From: Hofstenia miamia
Lineage: Eukaryota; Xenacoelomorpha; Acoela
Length of the DNA stretch: 43,621 nucleotides
Direction of reading: 5' to 3'
NCBI GenBank assembly: GCA_004352715.1
Contig: SCFE01000081.1
Span: forward strand, 485,998-529,618
This document shows, one piece after another, positions 12,657 to 22,744 of the stretch (positions are counted from its first letter, which is position 1; every line of letters starts with the position of its first letter). The notes under the pieces were generated by a model, which was not told the DNA's origin, ran no database searches, and saw only the letters and a program-made list of their open reading frames with translations. Position numbers and translations under genes: made by a program.

Positions 12657-13399
12657 TATTATTATAATAAATTTTAACATTTAGAACAGTAGAAATCAAA
12701 CTATACATTACAAAAAAACAAATGGAGAAGATGTTATGTTCTTAATTGATAAAAATTTCAAACCTGAGCTTAAGAAAAAAACATTTCAAATAATAACTCT
12801 CTGGGTTGACATCCAAAACCCACTTAATTGCAATAGTAGACAGCTTCTGCTTACATCATATTGTCCAAGCAAAACTCATTTGAACAATTTCTTTGCACAA
12901 ATTGAAGATGAGGTCATTACAACCTTAAGTCATAACACAAATATAATGTTAATGGGCGACTGGAATTTGAACTGCGCTACAAAATTTGCTTTCAATTTTC
13001 AATATTTCATTAATAAATCAATGTATTCCTTCAAGAATTTCTGCAAATAATCAAAGCATGGTTTCAGAAAATGAATCTTTGTATAAGTACATTTGTTCTG
13101 AATTCCCTTATTCTGAAAATTGCCTTATAATAAATTAGTCTAAAGAGCAAAAAATTAATCATCTAACTACACCATTTCAAGCTCATAATGCGACATTTCT
13201 ATGTCAAATTAAGATATTTCCATTTATCATTCATCCATTTTCATGCTATGTTAAGATATTTTCAATTGTATTAGCGATATTTCCAATTCAATTTGCTTCA
13301 TTTCCACTTGATAATGATCCATTTCTATGTTTAATTTCAGACACTTCAAATTCTAATTTCATCAATTTCCATTGATATTGATCAAATTCATGGTATTTA

Positions 13400-13721
13400 T
13401 TTCAACGTGAGCCTTTTTTAGTGTTATCACACGTCGATGTAATTATTGTATACTGTCTGGATCGAGACATCAATATTGTAATCAGTCCTTACATTCTCTG
13501 ATAATTGCTTTAAAGTGGAACTGGGTTTTCTTTCCACCTCAAACGATTTCACTAATTTGATCTTCAGCTATTTTCTTTTGTTTCTTTCACCCGCGATGCT
13601 TGTATTCCGCCTCACCAGTTCTAGCCCAGCTGTATGAGGTTCTTTGTTTATACCCAATGAATCTGCCAAATCACGCCAATCACCTCCTTCCTCATAACAA
13701 TTTATAATGCGTTCTCGGTCT
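13400..13721 (-). pseudogene. Transposase N-terminal remnant with helix-turn-helix
   Basis: Minus-strand reading gives RERIINCYEEGGDWRDLADS with LGINK immediately after, then frame changes, then KKIAEDQISEIV-like and SSTLKQLSENVRTDYNIDVS with IQTVYNNYIDV. The pattern 'IIxxYExGxDWRxLAxxLxI...TLKQL...VSIQTVYNYI' is that of tandem helix-turn-helix DNA-binding regions of IS630/Tc1-like transposases. No catalytic domain follows, because the left inverted repeat begins at once. It is broken by stops and by the piggyBac-like insertion just upstream. Superfamily assignment is tentative. Confidence 0.55.
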
Positions 13722-13725
13722 TTAA

Positions 13726-15492
13726 CCCTTCAACGTCGTTACTTTTAAAATATGGGCATCATCGTTTGGGGTAACTTTGTTGCCCAAAATTATATATGCC
13801 ATATTGTTTAATATAAAATAAATTTAAAGAATTGTGTTCAATCTATATAAATTCTTTTACTTATAGCATGAGGTTTACAACAAAATTTGAAAGCTTGTAA
13901 CACTTTTCTGTAGTATTTTGTAAATATTTGCATGGAAAAAAAGCATCTTCTCCGTTCTTTTTCAAGTGGAGACAATATTTCTTCAATATCATAGAGTCAT
14001 TCATCCATTGACGCATATAGTCACACATGTATTTGATACAAGTATTAATACAATTATTACTACCAGACCTGTCAACAAACCGAGCTTCTAACTTACCAAG
14101 CTGAGCCGATCCGAGCTTGAACACTGCATTGGATACACAACGAGTCCAAAACGAGCCTTTAAGCCAAGCAAATTTGTAGTTCAGTTTCTTAATTTGTTTA
14201 TGCAAATTTTTCTTACTCTTTCATTCAATACACCTTTTTTATAAACTTATTTTAAAATGCTTGTTAAATAATAGCAAGAGCGATGTAAAAAATTTGAGAG
14301 CAAAATTTATCATGTTAAAGACAAGCTCATGTGCCTATCTCCGGCACTTGCGACCAGTGCAATAAAGACTTATCGTTTGTTAATTCCCCATTTTTCTTCT
14401 ATGAAGTTTGTTATAAATTGTACTCATTAAGATGCATTAAAGATATCAAGAATAGAGAACACTTACCTTTGCTCAAATATGTCCAAAGTGAAATGTTGTG
14501 AAATATAATGTTAACTGATGAATTTTGCAAATTTTGCTGTACATAGTGCGTCGATTTTTTGTAAAGTGCCAACATTGAAACAAAAAAAATCTATTTTTTA
14601 AATTTTAATAAGTGCTTAGCACTTTATTTGTGTGGTGATTTTATATGCGGGGGATTTTAAAAATAAAATATTATTATTTGCCAAAAAAATCATTCACGAG
14701 ATAGTATGAAGTAAAGCAAATGTCCATAGCAATGTTATAAACTTGATATAGATATAGGCTAGCTTGTTACAATGTGACTGTATTGGGAATACTAATTTCT
14801 GCAATTTATGCACCAATCAATTTAAGAAGTCAAACCTTTCCATATTTAAAATTCTTAAAGATTCTGATTATACTTGTATTTTTTATTGATTTTGTCTTGT
14901 TTTCATTGATGCTTACATGCTAAAACATTTTTGCGCGTATTATACTAGTAATCCTTCTTTGATTGGTTTGGGGTACGGATCATTGTTAGACAGGTCAGGT
15001 CGGGTCACAGGTTGAAATTAAATGAATATCACTGAACATCTAAACATATTTCATGCTCAATATTAGAGTTTAAAATTTCCTAATCCAGGTGAACTACCAT
15101 CATCAAAATATCTTTATTACTTGAATCATGAATCATGATTGAAAGAGCTTCATCACCAACTTCAATTGATTACAAGTAACATTAGTGATTTGAAAGGAGA
15201 GTTGCATGTATGCAATCTAAGATATAAAATGATTTGACATAATACAGTATTCTTAATATTTGTTAGACTAAATATCTTGGGGTGACGAAGCTACCCCATA
15301 TGACGATAATCATAGAAATGCAGTTAATATTGTAAATAAAGATGCTAAACATTGCTGCTATTTAGCATTATTAGGCATTTAGGTTGATATCAAAAGTCAT
15401 AAGTTTTTGTGGGTTTACCCGAATTTCCCATGTTTCAGCAACGTAATTAAGGACTGTGGGGTTACAGAAACACCCCAAACGACATAGAACGG
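13726..15492. mobile_element. piggyBac-like non-autonomous element, TTAA target
   Basis: TTAA lies at 13722-13725 and 15493-15496. The left end reads CCCTTCAACGTCGTTAC and, further in, CATCGTTTGGGGTAAC. The right end read inward on the minus strand is CCGTTCTATGTCGTTTGGGG then TGTTTCTGTAACCCC, so the ends match as imperfect inverted repeats. CCCTT(T/C)AACG ends with TTAA are piggyBac-like. It lies inside the transposase remnant of the 21-bp-arm element: joining the flanks across one TTAA restores continuity into RERIINCYEEGG. The interior has a 114-codon minus frame (13861-14205) that merely crosses a hAT-like fragment. Confidence 0.65.
14064..14165 (+). mobile_element. Half copy of the CAGACTTGTC hAT-like family
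   Basis: Begins CAGACCTGTCAACAAACCGA and contains ATTGGATACACAACGAGTCC, which matches the reverse complement of the element at 7695-7873 (ATTGGATATAGAACGAGCCC). Only one end is recognisable. It sits within the piggyBac-like element, adding another nesting level. Confidence 0.5.
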
Positions 15493-15640
15493 TTAATGTT
15501 AGATTTGTTTTATTGACGATTATTATTGTTATTTTAAAGTATTGAGTCTTATAAGTGCTTCGTTATTGAAGTAATTACTGAAAAGAAATTTGATCAATAT
15601 CAATTGAAAATTGATGAAATTAGAATGTCTGAAATTAAAA

Positions 15641-15780
15641 TAGAAATGGGTCATTATCAAGTAGAAATATCGCGAATAGATTTAGAAATATCTTAACTTA
15701 GCTTGGAAATGGATGAAAGATAAATGGAAATATCTTAACTTGACATAGAAATGTCGTATTATGAGCTGGAAATGGTGTAG
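15641..15780 (+). repeat. 21-bp tandem units reading as heptads
   Basis: Seven successive units start at 15641, 15662, 15683, 15704, 15725, 15746 and 15767, each opening T(A/G)GAAAT and exactly 21 bp apart. In one plus-strand frame each unit gives seven residues of the form hydrophobic-E-(M/I)-polar-x-x-x, for example IEMGHYQ, VEISRID, IEMSYYE and LEMV. TAA codons occupy a repeated position in three units. The other arm (13167-13386, minus) reads the same way: IEMDHYQ, VEMKQIE, LEISLIQ. Confidence 0.75.
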
Positions 15781-16665
15781 ATCTTGGATAAAAATAAGAG
15801 ACAAATCAGAAGAAAATCTTTTAAAAATAATAAATATTTAAAACCGAAAATGGAATAGAATTTATTCTTCACAATCACCAAATGTAATTTTCAACAAATT
15901 CAAGGAAAATTGCTACTCTGAAAAAAATTGGTAATGTGTGTATGAATTCGCAAACAGTAGACAACTATGAAATACACAAAATCTGTGCAATATTTACACA
16001 CGAAAAGCCTGTTATAATAAATACTCCCGCTTTAATTATCAAAATATTTTTTCCCAAAAAGGTAAATGGGACTTTATAAATGGCGTACTAAATAGGAACC
16101 ATGAAAAAATGAAAAATTGAAAACATATTATAAAGAAAAGGTAGCCAATAATAATGACATGAGTAACACTTCATGAAGTTTTTTGTAACTTAGGTAATAA
16201 TAATGGTATAAATACTCCCTTTACACTGATGAAATTCAACCTATGGTACCGTCTTTCTCTTTCAGGGTCGTGACAAAGTTTGATATGTTCAAATCTATTC
16301 AATCTTTAAAGAACACACCTTGCGATCCGGCTGCAAACATAATATGTACTCTCAAAATCAATATGGTTTTCGTAAGTATATTTCTACAATGATGCTTTGT
16401 TAACAGATACCAAAGATTAGAAAAATCATAAATATTATAATGAGTATTCAGCAGTTGCATGCTTAGATTTATCAAAAGTTTTTGACTTCATCGACCACCA
16501 GATTTTAATTAAGATATACAAATTTTGCGTTTCTCAGACAAAAGTGCAGAGCTATCTCCATAATCGCAAACAAAGAGTTAAACTAGACGGAATTCTCTGA
16601 CTGCTTTTTATTTATAATGGTATTTCACAAGGAAACATTTTGACACCTTTCCCAATCACTTCTTG
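15781..16665 (+). mobile_element. LINE, 3' part: reverse transcriptase remnant
   Basis: A degenerate plus-strand reverse transcriptase fragment. SQNQYGFRKYIST (about 16350-16388) is the QxGFRxxxS motif. After a frame change, YSAVACLDLSKVFDFIDHQI (about 16447-16505) is the palm motif with the first catalytic aspartate, normally LDLSKAFDxxDHxxL. NRKQRVKLDG and GISQGNILTP follow, the latter at the usual GVPQGSxLGP position. The YADD box is not reached. Stops and shifts throughout. It probably continues the LINE beginning at 12230. The fragment ends about 115 bp before the GTF3C5 stop codon on the opposite strand. Confidence 0.65.
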
Positions 16666-16778
16666 AGTATTTTACAACAGATATCTGTTAATACTTGAGT
16701 CTAATAATTTGATAAAAAAGTCCACTGTGTCTAAAATACAAAAACAAAAAAATATAAAGAAAACATTCAGTATAAAAA

Positions 16779-19700
16779 TTAGTCTGGAAACTCAGCAACA
16801 GTTTCATAGTCTGACGAATCTTCTTTTTCGTTGGAGACTTCCTCAACCTTCGGAGGAGCAGAACTAAGCAACTTCCGCACTGAAACATGCATTATTGATC
16901 GCATCATTTCTAAAGTCTTTGATGTATACCAACCGGATTTTACAGAATATGGAACAAGAGGAGACTAAATTATACCATTTCAAAAAATAATATTAATTCA
17001 TCTTGCAACCGCCATGCTTAAATTCAAATATGAAAAATCACAGCAAATATTATTAACAAGACTTATAAAGATGGCTAATTTCTATTTATAAATATATATG
17101 CAATAAGAAGATAATTACTGTTTCTATTAATTGTTGAACACGGTTCAATCTAATATCAAGCAATTGATAAAATGATTGGCCTTTTGCAGGGAGCTCATCT
17201 TCGGTAAAAGTGTAGTGATTTAAGGGAATTACTAGATCTTCAGAAGAACGTGGATGCAGAGGTCTCGATCTCCTACGAGTATCTTTAACAAGGTTAGAAG
17301 ACATAACTTCATGACAACGGAAATCTAATACCTAAAGTAAAACTTCAACACGCACATATATATATATATATATCATGCAAATACCTTATTACATTTTATT
17401 ATACGGTAGAATTCGCATATATCGACATCTCTATGAGTCTCCCAATCAATGTCGATATAGGCGAATGTCAATATATCCGGACATGGAATTTCTAGACAAC
17501 ATTTATTTTTAATTCAGACTAGTGTATATGCTCTTACTGAAATAAGAATACAGCAAACTGAACTATGAATTGAAAAAGTTCAAAATCGAAGTTTGTTTTT
17601 TAGAGTGCAAAGCTTTATCCTATAAATTCACCTCCCTTTCCACTACTTTTTGGAAAAATAAAGGCAAACAACAGCGATGCCTACTAGTACCCAATAATAA
17701 GAGCTGCCAATTAGTAAATGGATTCATTAAATAACATGTATCAAACAAACTCTTTAAAATAGAAGCAACAAAGCCTACTTAGTTTTACTACAAATTTGTC
17801 AGTCAATCCACAAATGTTGTTAACCCGGGACCTTAAAAATGCCATTATGATTTTTTTGAAGTTTTCCAAAGTTATTTATGTCAATATAAGCGAATTTCTT
17901 AAGCATATTTAAGTGTAAAATGCCTAAAGGCACAATAGGCATGTCGATGTAAGAAAATTGTCAATATATGCGAAATCTACTGTATATTCTATAAGAGACT
18001 AAAAACATTTTCTCTCAGAATTTCCCAGAAAATGTTTTTGACCCAAATTTAAAAGAAGTACTAAATTGTCACAGTAATATCCAATTTTCGCATATTTCAG
18101 GGGATGTAGGCTACGTGTATGAAATTTACTTTACTAACAAAGCAGCTTATAATTGGAGTTCGACTTTATAGCTTTTTTATGGATGATCAGCATGAACCAT
18201 ACTCGAAAAATTCCAATCAGGAACATTTGCAAAAATTAAATTTGCTGACACTGATTTGTCACAGTAGCACACCATCACGCATTATTACTTAAAATATATT
18301 TATAAAGTACACTGTGGAATTTGCATTCAGTGCAATCATTAGGCAGACGCCATCAAAAGCAACAGAAACATAAATGACTACCTTCCAAGATAAATTGAAA
18401 GCAACTTTTGCAAAATTTCTATGATGTTAAAGAATTTGTTTTCATTTATTTTTTGATAATTAAATGACGGAGTAGAATATTTACTATAAATTACTATTTT
18501 TACTCTGAAAAGACCAAATAAATTAATGCTAGGTGGTCTGTCTAAAGGCCTGTCTTAACTACACGATTTACTCGGCCTGATTAAGTCGGGCTGTATTAAA
18601 TCGTGTAGTTAAGACGCAGCTCCAACTTTGTCATCCGACTTTGCAAGGAATTTGTAGAATGCAAAACTTGTCCCGTCTTAACTACATGATTTAATCGCCC
18701 GACTATTCAACTAAATCATGTAGTTAAAACAGGCCTTAAAATAATGCTTCATTAAATTACTGATAAAAAATCTCATATTCCACAGTATTATTAAGATGTA
18801 CAACTAATGAGGGACATTGTTTTCTCCCTATTTTGTAAAATATCTGAAAAATATAATAAGTGAGTAAATCTATTCTGTTTTAGAAGATAATTTTCATTAC
18901 GAGTAGCACGATTTTTTCAAGTAAATAAACAAATAGGTGACGTGCTCACATAAGTACTAAGTAATAAAAAGATGTGGTATTATAACCTGGTATTTCCTAG
19001 CATCTTGATTAGAAGTAGGATTGTAACCAAAGCGAACCCAAGTTCTGCCAAATGGCCCACCCAAACAGTAAAAAGCATGTCTCTGGACAAGACCGTGTCT
19101 GAGCTGTCGATGTGCAAATCTGTCGCGTGGGAAATTAGCAAGCAACGCATTTGTGGTGAAGACTGGTCGTTCATCGAACAATTCAGTTAAGCGCTGATGA
19201 AGAATTGCTTCTTTTCCTGGTAGTATGTGACGATTAAGAAGAGCAACTGGAATGGAAGGCAATCTGTTGCTGCCTGCGCTCAAATACACTGTCCCATGCA
19301 TTCGACGCTTACGGTATGTGTTTGTGACTCTCTTTACACGTGAAGAGTTAACGCTAGGAGTGAGTTCTTCCTAAAAGCAACATTTGAAGAAACTGAGAAA
19401 CAAATATAGAATAAATGTAGTTCAATATATAGTCCAGAAATCGATTATGTCGTTGTTTTAAAGAGTTTCTTTTACAATTCATTAAAAGCTAACCTACATG
19501 CTTAATTCGCAATTTATACAAAAAAAATTATTTGAACAATAGAAATGAATAGAACTAAAACCTTTTTCAAAATGTGAATTCTTGAAAAATTTTTAAAGCA
19601 TAAAAATACACTTTATTACAAATTTTCAACACCGCATGTGATTGCATTCGACAATAAATGGGTCAACATCTCGCGGTAATAGAAATGAAGTCATCAAACA

Positions 19701-21277
19701 TTTTAAATCTCATGTAAAGCCTTGATGTAGCAAAGAAGAATGAGGCATTATTAAATTAGACAAAGGCAATTGGAATATAGACTTTCAGAGCACATACGAG
19801 GACATCTTCAGTCTGGAATTTACTGTCATCAACAAGCGCCAGAGAGGAAAAAGTTTTATATTGAAAACTAAATGCTCGAAAATGGTATAAGGCATAATCA
19901 TAAAAAGAAACAAAAAAGAATTTAATAAATAACAAATTATCAGTCAAAATACACTTAATATTTACGAGTAGCAACATAAACGTTAAATTTATCAACATTA
20001 TTATTTTGTACTATATATATATATATATATATAGATAGCAAAAGCAAATTTTTCTACTGTATACTAAGCGGCATTTTCTTAAGAATGCACACAATATTCA
20101 TTACGGAGTATTTTAGTAGTTTTTGTTCATTGAATTTTTTTGATTGGGTTAAGAAAATGGATATATTAGTCAAGGCTTAATATTGAATTTATCTTATAAT
20201 AGTGACGTTTTTTACCTAAAGGTTTTCTAAACGCTTTGTTCAAAGAGCAAATGAATAACTAGTTTCATTTGGAATAAATGCAATCTATATTTACCAATTA
20301 CGGTATGGTACAAGAGACCTTAAAATGCCAGTTGAGTGGCTTATCGAACCGTGAGAAGGCGGTAGGGTTGGCGATGAAAGGAACATCGATTGCATTGAAT
20401 TCCTCGAGAGAAGTTATTTGACTGAGATCGTCGGGGTTCAAAAGCTTTTCTTGGACGTTGACTATTTCACCAGCAGAATTTTCTCCAATGGGTAGATATT
20501 GGAAATCGGCGAGAGAGCGGAACTCATATAATGCACATGGCAATCCCAAAATTCTACATTTTTTGATTTCACCATCCTTTGTAGTGGAAACCTGAAAAAT
20601 TCAAAAGTAATTGTCTTCAACACAAAAATTTTCATACTTTCTTCCGAATTTTTAGCATTAATTTTCAAAATTTTCAAAACTTAATAATTGCTTATATAAT
20701 ATAAGCCATCAATTCTACTGACTAATTATAAAATATGCAATTTTTGAAGTATTACATTTTATGCATTATCAAGTTAAGTTTTGGAGTAATGTCAGTGTGA
20801 AGATCATTGCAAATATTAATCACATTTACAGATAGCTTGTGGTAGTTAAATTTTTAATATAGAAATACACAGAAGTCAGGAATGAAAGCAGACGCAAAAG
20901 TAAAACAGTAAATGATAAGAGTAAAAAGCACAAAACAAAAATTATCAATCTTTTGAAATTATACGGTTACAAAAACTTTAAAGTTCAATTCAAAATATAT
21001 AATTTAATTATGCTTACTAAAACATTTCACACAGTTTACACTGAAAAACAATTACCCTTAGAATTAGACGTCTCGAGCCCGAAATGCGTTCACCATAGAT
21101 ACTCTGACTAAATAAATCTTCAGGTCTCAGCCGCATTTCCAAACGAAGAGAGGGATCAGAAAATGTGGCGGCCAAGGTTTTTTTCCCTCCAAATGATTCT
21201 AGCATCCGATCTTCACTTCTATAATATCCTGGAAATTCTACTAAGACAAGAGGCGATTTTTCTATATCTACCTCCAT
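16779..21277 (-). CDS. GTF3C5: General transcription factor 3C polypeptide 5 (TFIIIC subunit), six exons
   Basis: Subunit of TFIIIC, which binds A and B boxes of tRNA genes and recruits TFIIIB for RNA polymerase III; nuclear. Exons on the minus strand: 21277-21056, 20591-20302, 19867-19783, 19370-18987, 17331-17119 and 16964-16779, giving 459 residues (human protein about 519). Exon 1 carries VLVEFPGYYR and RLEMRLRPEDLFS, matching the family's N-terminal V(E)YPG and FRPKDP segments. Exon 2 has LADFQYLPIG; exon 4 has LTELFDERPVFTTNALLANF and WVRFGYNPTSNQDARKYQ, the most conserved block (RPIWSRNAVKANI, WIRFGYDPRKNPDAKIYQ). Exon 5 starts VLDFR and has GQSFYQLLDI; exon 6 has SGWYTSKT and a short acidic tail ending EFPD. 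All five joins keep frame; three donors share GTAATT. Exon 3 and its flanking joins are the least certain. The ATG lies 10 nt after an AG. Confidence 0.88.
17404..17982. mobile_element. pogo-like non-autonomous element in GTF3C5 intron 4
   Basis: Inverted ends CGGTAGAATTCGCATATATC (left) and the complement of CAGTAGATTTCGCATATATT (right), with TA on both sides (17402-17403 and 17983-17984). Internal motifs such as GTCGATATAGGCGAA (around 17452) and TCAATATAAGCGAATTTC (around 17881) repeat the end sequence, indicating subterminal repeats. No coding capacity in 579 bp. CAGTA-type ends with a TA target suggest a pogo/mariner origin. Confidence 0.75.
18546..18736. mobile_element. MITE with TAA target duplication in GTF3C5 intron 4
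   Basis: A 191-bp element with ends AGGCCTGTCTTAACTACACG and the complement of an AAATCATGTAGTTAAAACAGGCCT-type right end (about 18713-18736). TAA flanks both sides (18543-18545 and 18737-18739). Internal copies of TAACTACA(C/T)GATTTA give four alternating arms. The 3-bp target is like PIF/Harbinger MITEs. Confidence 0.8.
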
Positions 21278-21740
21278 TACAATAAAACTAAATAGATGCT
21301 ACTGAACAAAAAATTACCAATGGATGATTTAAGTTCAACAATATCAGAATATACTGTAATACAAGGAAATCAAGTGAATTTCATAATTAAAATAAGCGCA
21401 AATCTACTTGGCGACAATACATACGAATGACAAATTTAAATAAATTCCGTTTACATTTGTGCATTGCACACAATTTCACATATCCCATTGTAATTAATGA
21501 ACAAAATTAAACAACATACTAAAATATTTGAAAACAATGTCCAAGCAATTTTATAACCTCTAAACAAAATATATGAATATATGATTGTAGATATTTAACG
21601 TAAACACATTTTCTATAAACGTCTAAAAAGAAATTAAGAAACTTTAAACCAATTGTGATTTTTGAAATTTTAACCACTAGGAGGCGTTTTTAGCCAATGC
21701 TGAAATACATTAGATTCAGAAAGAACAATTACAGCAGTGT

Positions 21741-22244
21741 TCAGTCTGAAATTTCTTGCGTTAAATACGATTGAGGCATCGCTTCAAGCAGTTTTTGAAC
21801 CTTTGTACACACAATCTCATTGGCACTGAGGCAACAGCTGGCGGAAAAAGGAGATATGATTTTTACAGAATTGCAAACTACAATACTATCAGTCTCATCA
21901 TCTTCAGTAATAGGTTCAATGTGATTAACCGCCAACCATTTCATAACTGCATTTTTACGAATCGAAGTATCAAGGGACGAGTCAAATTTGCGATCGTCGA
22001 CTGAAATACTCTTACAAATTGAGTCAATTTTGTGGCAGACTTCTTCAGGAATGTCTGATGACGCTTCTATTGAACACACTGAATTTTTTGGTAAAAAAAT
22101 AATGCCATCTGAAATAGTAATAAGACATAAAATTCCAGTCTCGGGATCAACACAATGAAGGTAGGAGTGGCGGAATTCCCTAAATTTTGATTTCACAGAA
22201 ACATACTTTGAGAGATACTGCACATACGGCAATAAATTCTCCAT
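21741..22244 (-). CDS. GEMIN6: Gemin6, SMN complex subunit
   Basis: A 167-residue intronless gene. Gemin6 pairs with Gemin7 as an Sm-fold dimer inside the SMN complex, which loads Sm rings on spliceosomal snRNAs. The N-terminal half (1-85) is the diverged Sm-like part, with HCVDPETGILCLITISDG at the position of the family's TDPVSANIVLVNFLEDG. The C-terminal half is clearer: VMKWLAVNHIEPITED (100-115), VVCNSVKIISPFSASCC (122-138) and SANEIVCTKVQKLLEAM (140-156) match human KKWLEKNHIPITE, CVAGVLTIDPPYG and SSNEIILSRVQDLIEG. Length equals the human protein (167). The start was chosen at 22244 because upstream in-frame codons run through an AT repeat and an acceptor-like TTTTTAG ends at 22261, 17 nt ahead. 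GTF3C5 starts 463 bp downstream on the same strand. Confidence 0.88.
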   Translation of the reverse strand: MENLLPYVQYLSKYVSVKSKFREFRHSYLHCVDPETGILCLITISDGIIFLPKNSVCSIEASSDIPEEVCHKIDSICKSISVDDRKFDSSLDTSIRKNAVMKWLAVNHIEPITEDDETDSIVVCNSVKIISPFSASCCLSANEIVCTKVQKLLEAMPQSYLTQEISD

Positions 22245-22275
22245 AAGAATGATATGTGAACTAAAAACTAAAACG
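22245..22275 (-). promoter_or_regulatory. Candidate splice or trans-splice acceptor before GEMIN6
   Basis: On the minus strand the start codon is preceded by CGTTTTAGTTTTTAG and a 16-nt leader. The AG is at 22262-22261. This is either the acceptor of a 5'UTR intron or a spliced-leader addition site; similar signals precede AFG2A (0 nt) and GTF3C5 (10 nt, AG at 21289-21288). Confidence 0.4.
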
Positions 22276-22355
22276 TTAAAAGTTTTTAAATAAAAATTTA
22301 CTTCAAAGTGCAATTCAAAAACACTACGAGAATATATATATATATATACATACAA

Positions 22356-22744
22356 GTTTAACTAATTTCGAAGTTATTTAAGGTATGCTCAAAAAAATAT
22401 ATTTACTTATTATTCTCAAAATTAATTCAATGTACAAACCTAACCCATGCATATCTGAAAGTAATGAAATTTCCAATGTGCTGTATAGTACAATTTATTG
22501 ATCATGTTTCTTCAGTAAGTGATCAATCTAACTTTGACTACAACGCAGATTTGGGTTTAGCATGTGAGTAAGTGGTGAGAATGGATTTGCACAAGAATGA
22601 ATTATATTTGCTTGGAGGTAAAAGAAGTTTAGATGCAAATTTCCGGTGACGTTCTCCGGATATATCTACATCAAATTAAAAAAGGCAGCGGTACATGAAA
22701 ACATCACGCAGCAATCCAGACCTTAAGGGTTCAAAGCATTTAGA
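22356..22744. other. GEMIN6 upstream region, no gene
   Basis: No coding region. An (AT)n tract lies at about 22333-22347 and the rest is AT-rich with no recognisable element; the remnant gene at 22745 faces away from GEMIN6. A promoter for the GEMIN6-GTF3C5 pair would be expected here, but no motif identifies it. Confidence 0.35.

Larger units (their letters stand above)
12230..13150 (+). mobile_element. LINE, 5' part: 2A-like start plus APE endonuclease remnant
   Basis: Plus-strand remains of a non-LTR retrotransposon. It opens with a short frame containing a 2A-like NPGP motif (12252-12281), continues as an N-terminal endonuclease-like segment (12349-12494), is interrupted by a MITE (12497-12656), and resumes at about 12680 as TNGEDVMFLID and then ITLWVDIQNP. 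It ends with NIMLMGDWNLN (12936-12970), the GDxN motif of apurinic-type LINE endonucleases. Several stops and frame changes make it inactive. The reverse transcriptase part of what is probably the same element resumes at about 15781, beyond a 2.6-kb insertion. Confidence 0.65.
13167..15780. mobile_element. DNA transposon with ~200-bp inverted repeats of 21-bp units
   Basis: The terminal arms 13167-13386 and 15589-15780 are inverted copies of each other, beginning CTACACCATTTC(A/C)AGCTCA and ending at TTTGATCAATATCAA, roughly 85% alike by eye. The arms are built from consecutive 21-bp units (see 15641-15780). Between them lie a transposase N-terminal remnant (13400-13721, minus) and a later piggyBac-like insertion (13726-15492). 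Without that insertion the element is about 850 bp and non-autonomous. It splits the LINE whose pieces lie at 12230-13150 and 15781-16665. No clear target duplication was found; ATCTA/AGATC lies at the edges. Confidence 0.75.

Noticed and set aside
18972-19190. Frames on both strands overlapping GTF3C5 exon 4
   Set aside because: Shadows of the conserved exon; only the minus frame containing WVRFGYNPTSN matches the family.
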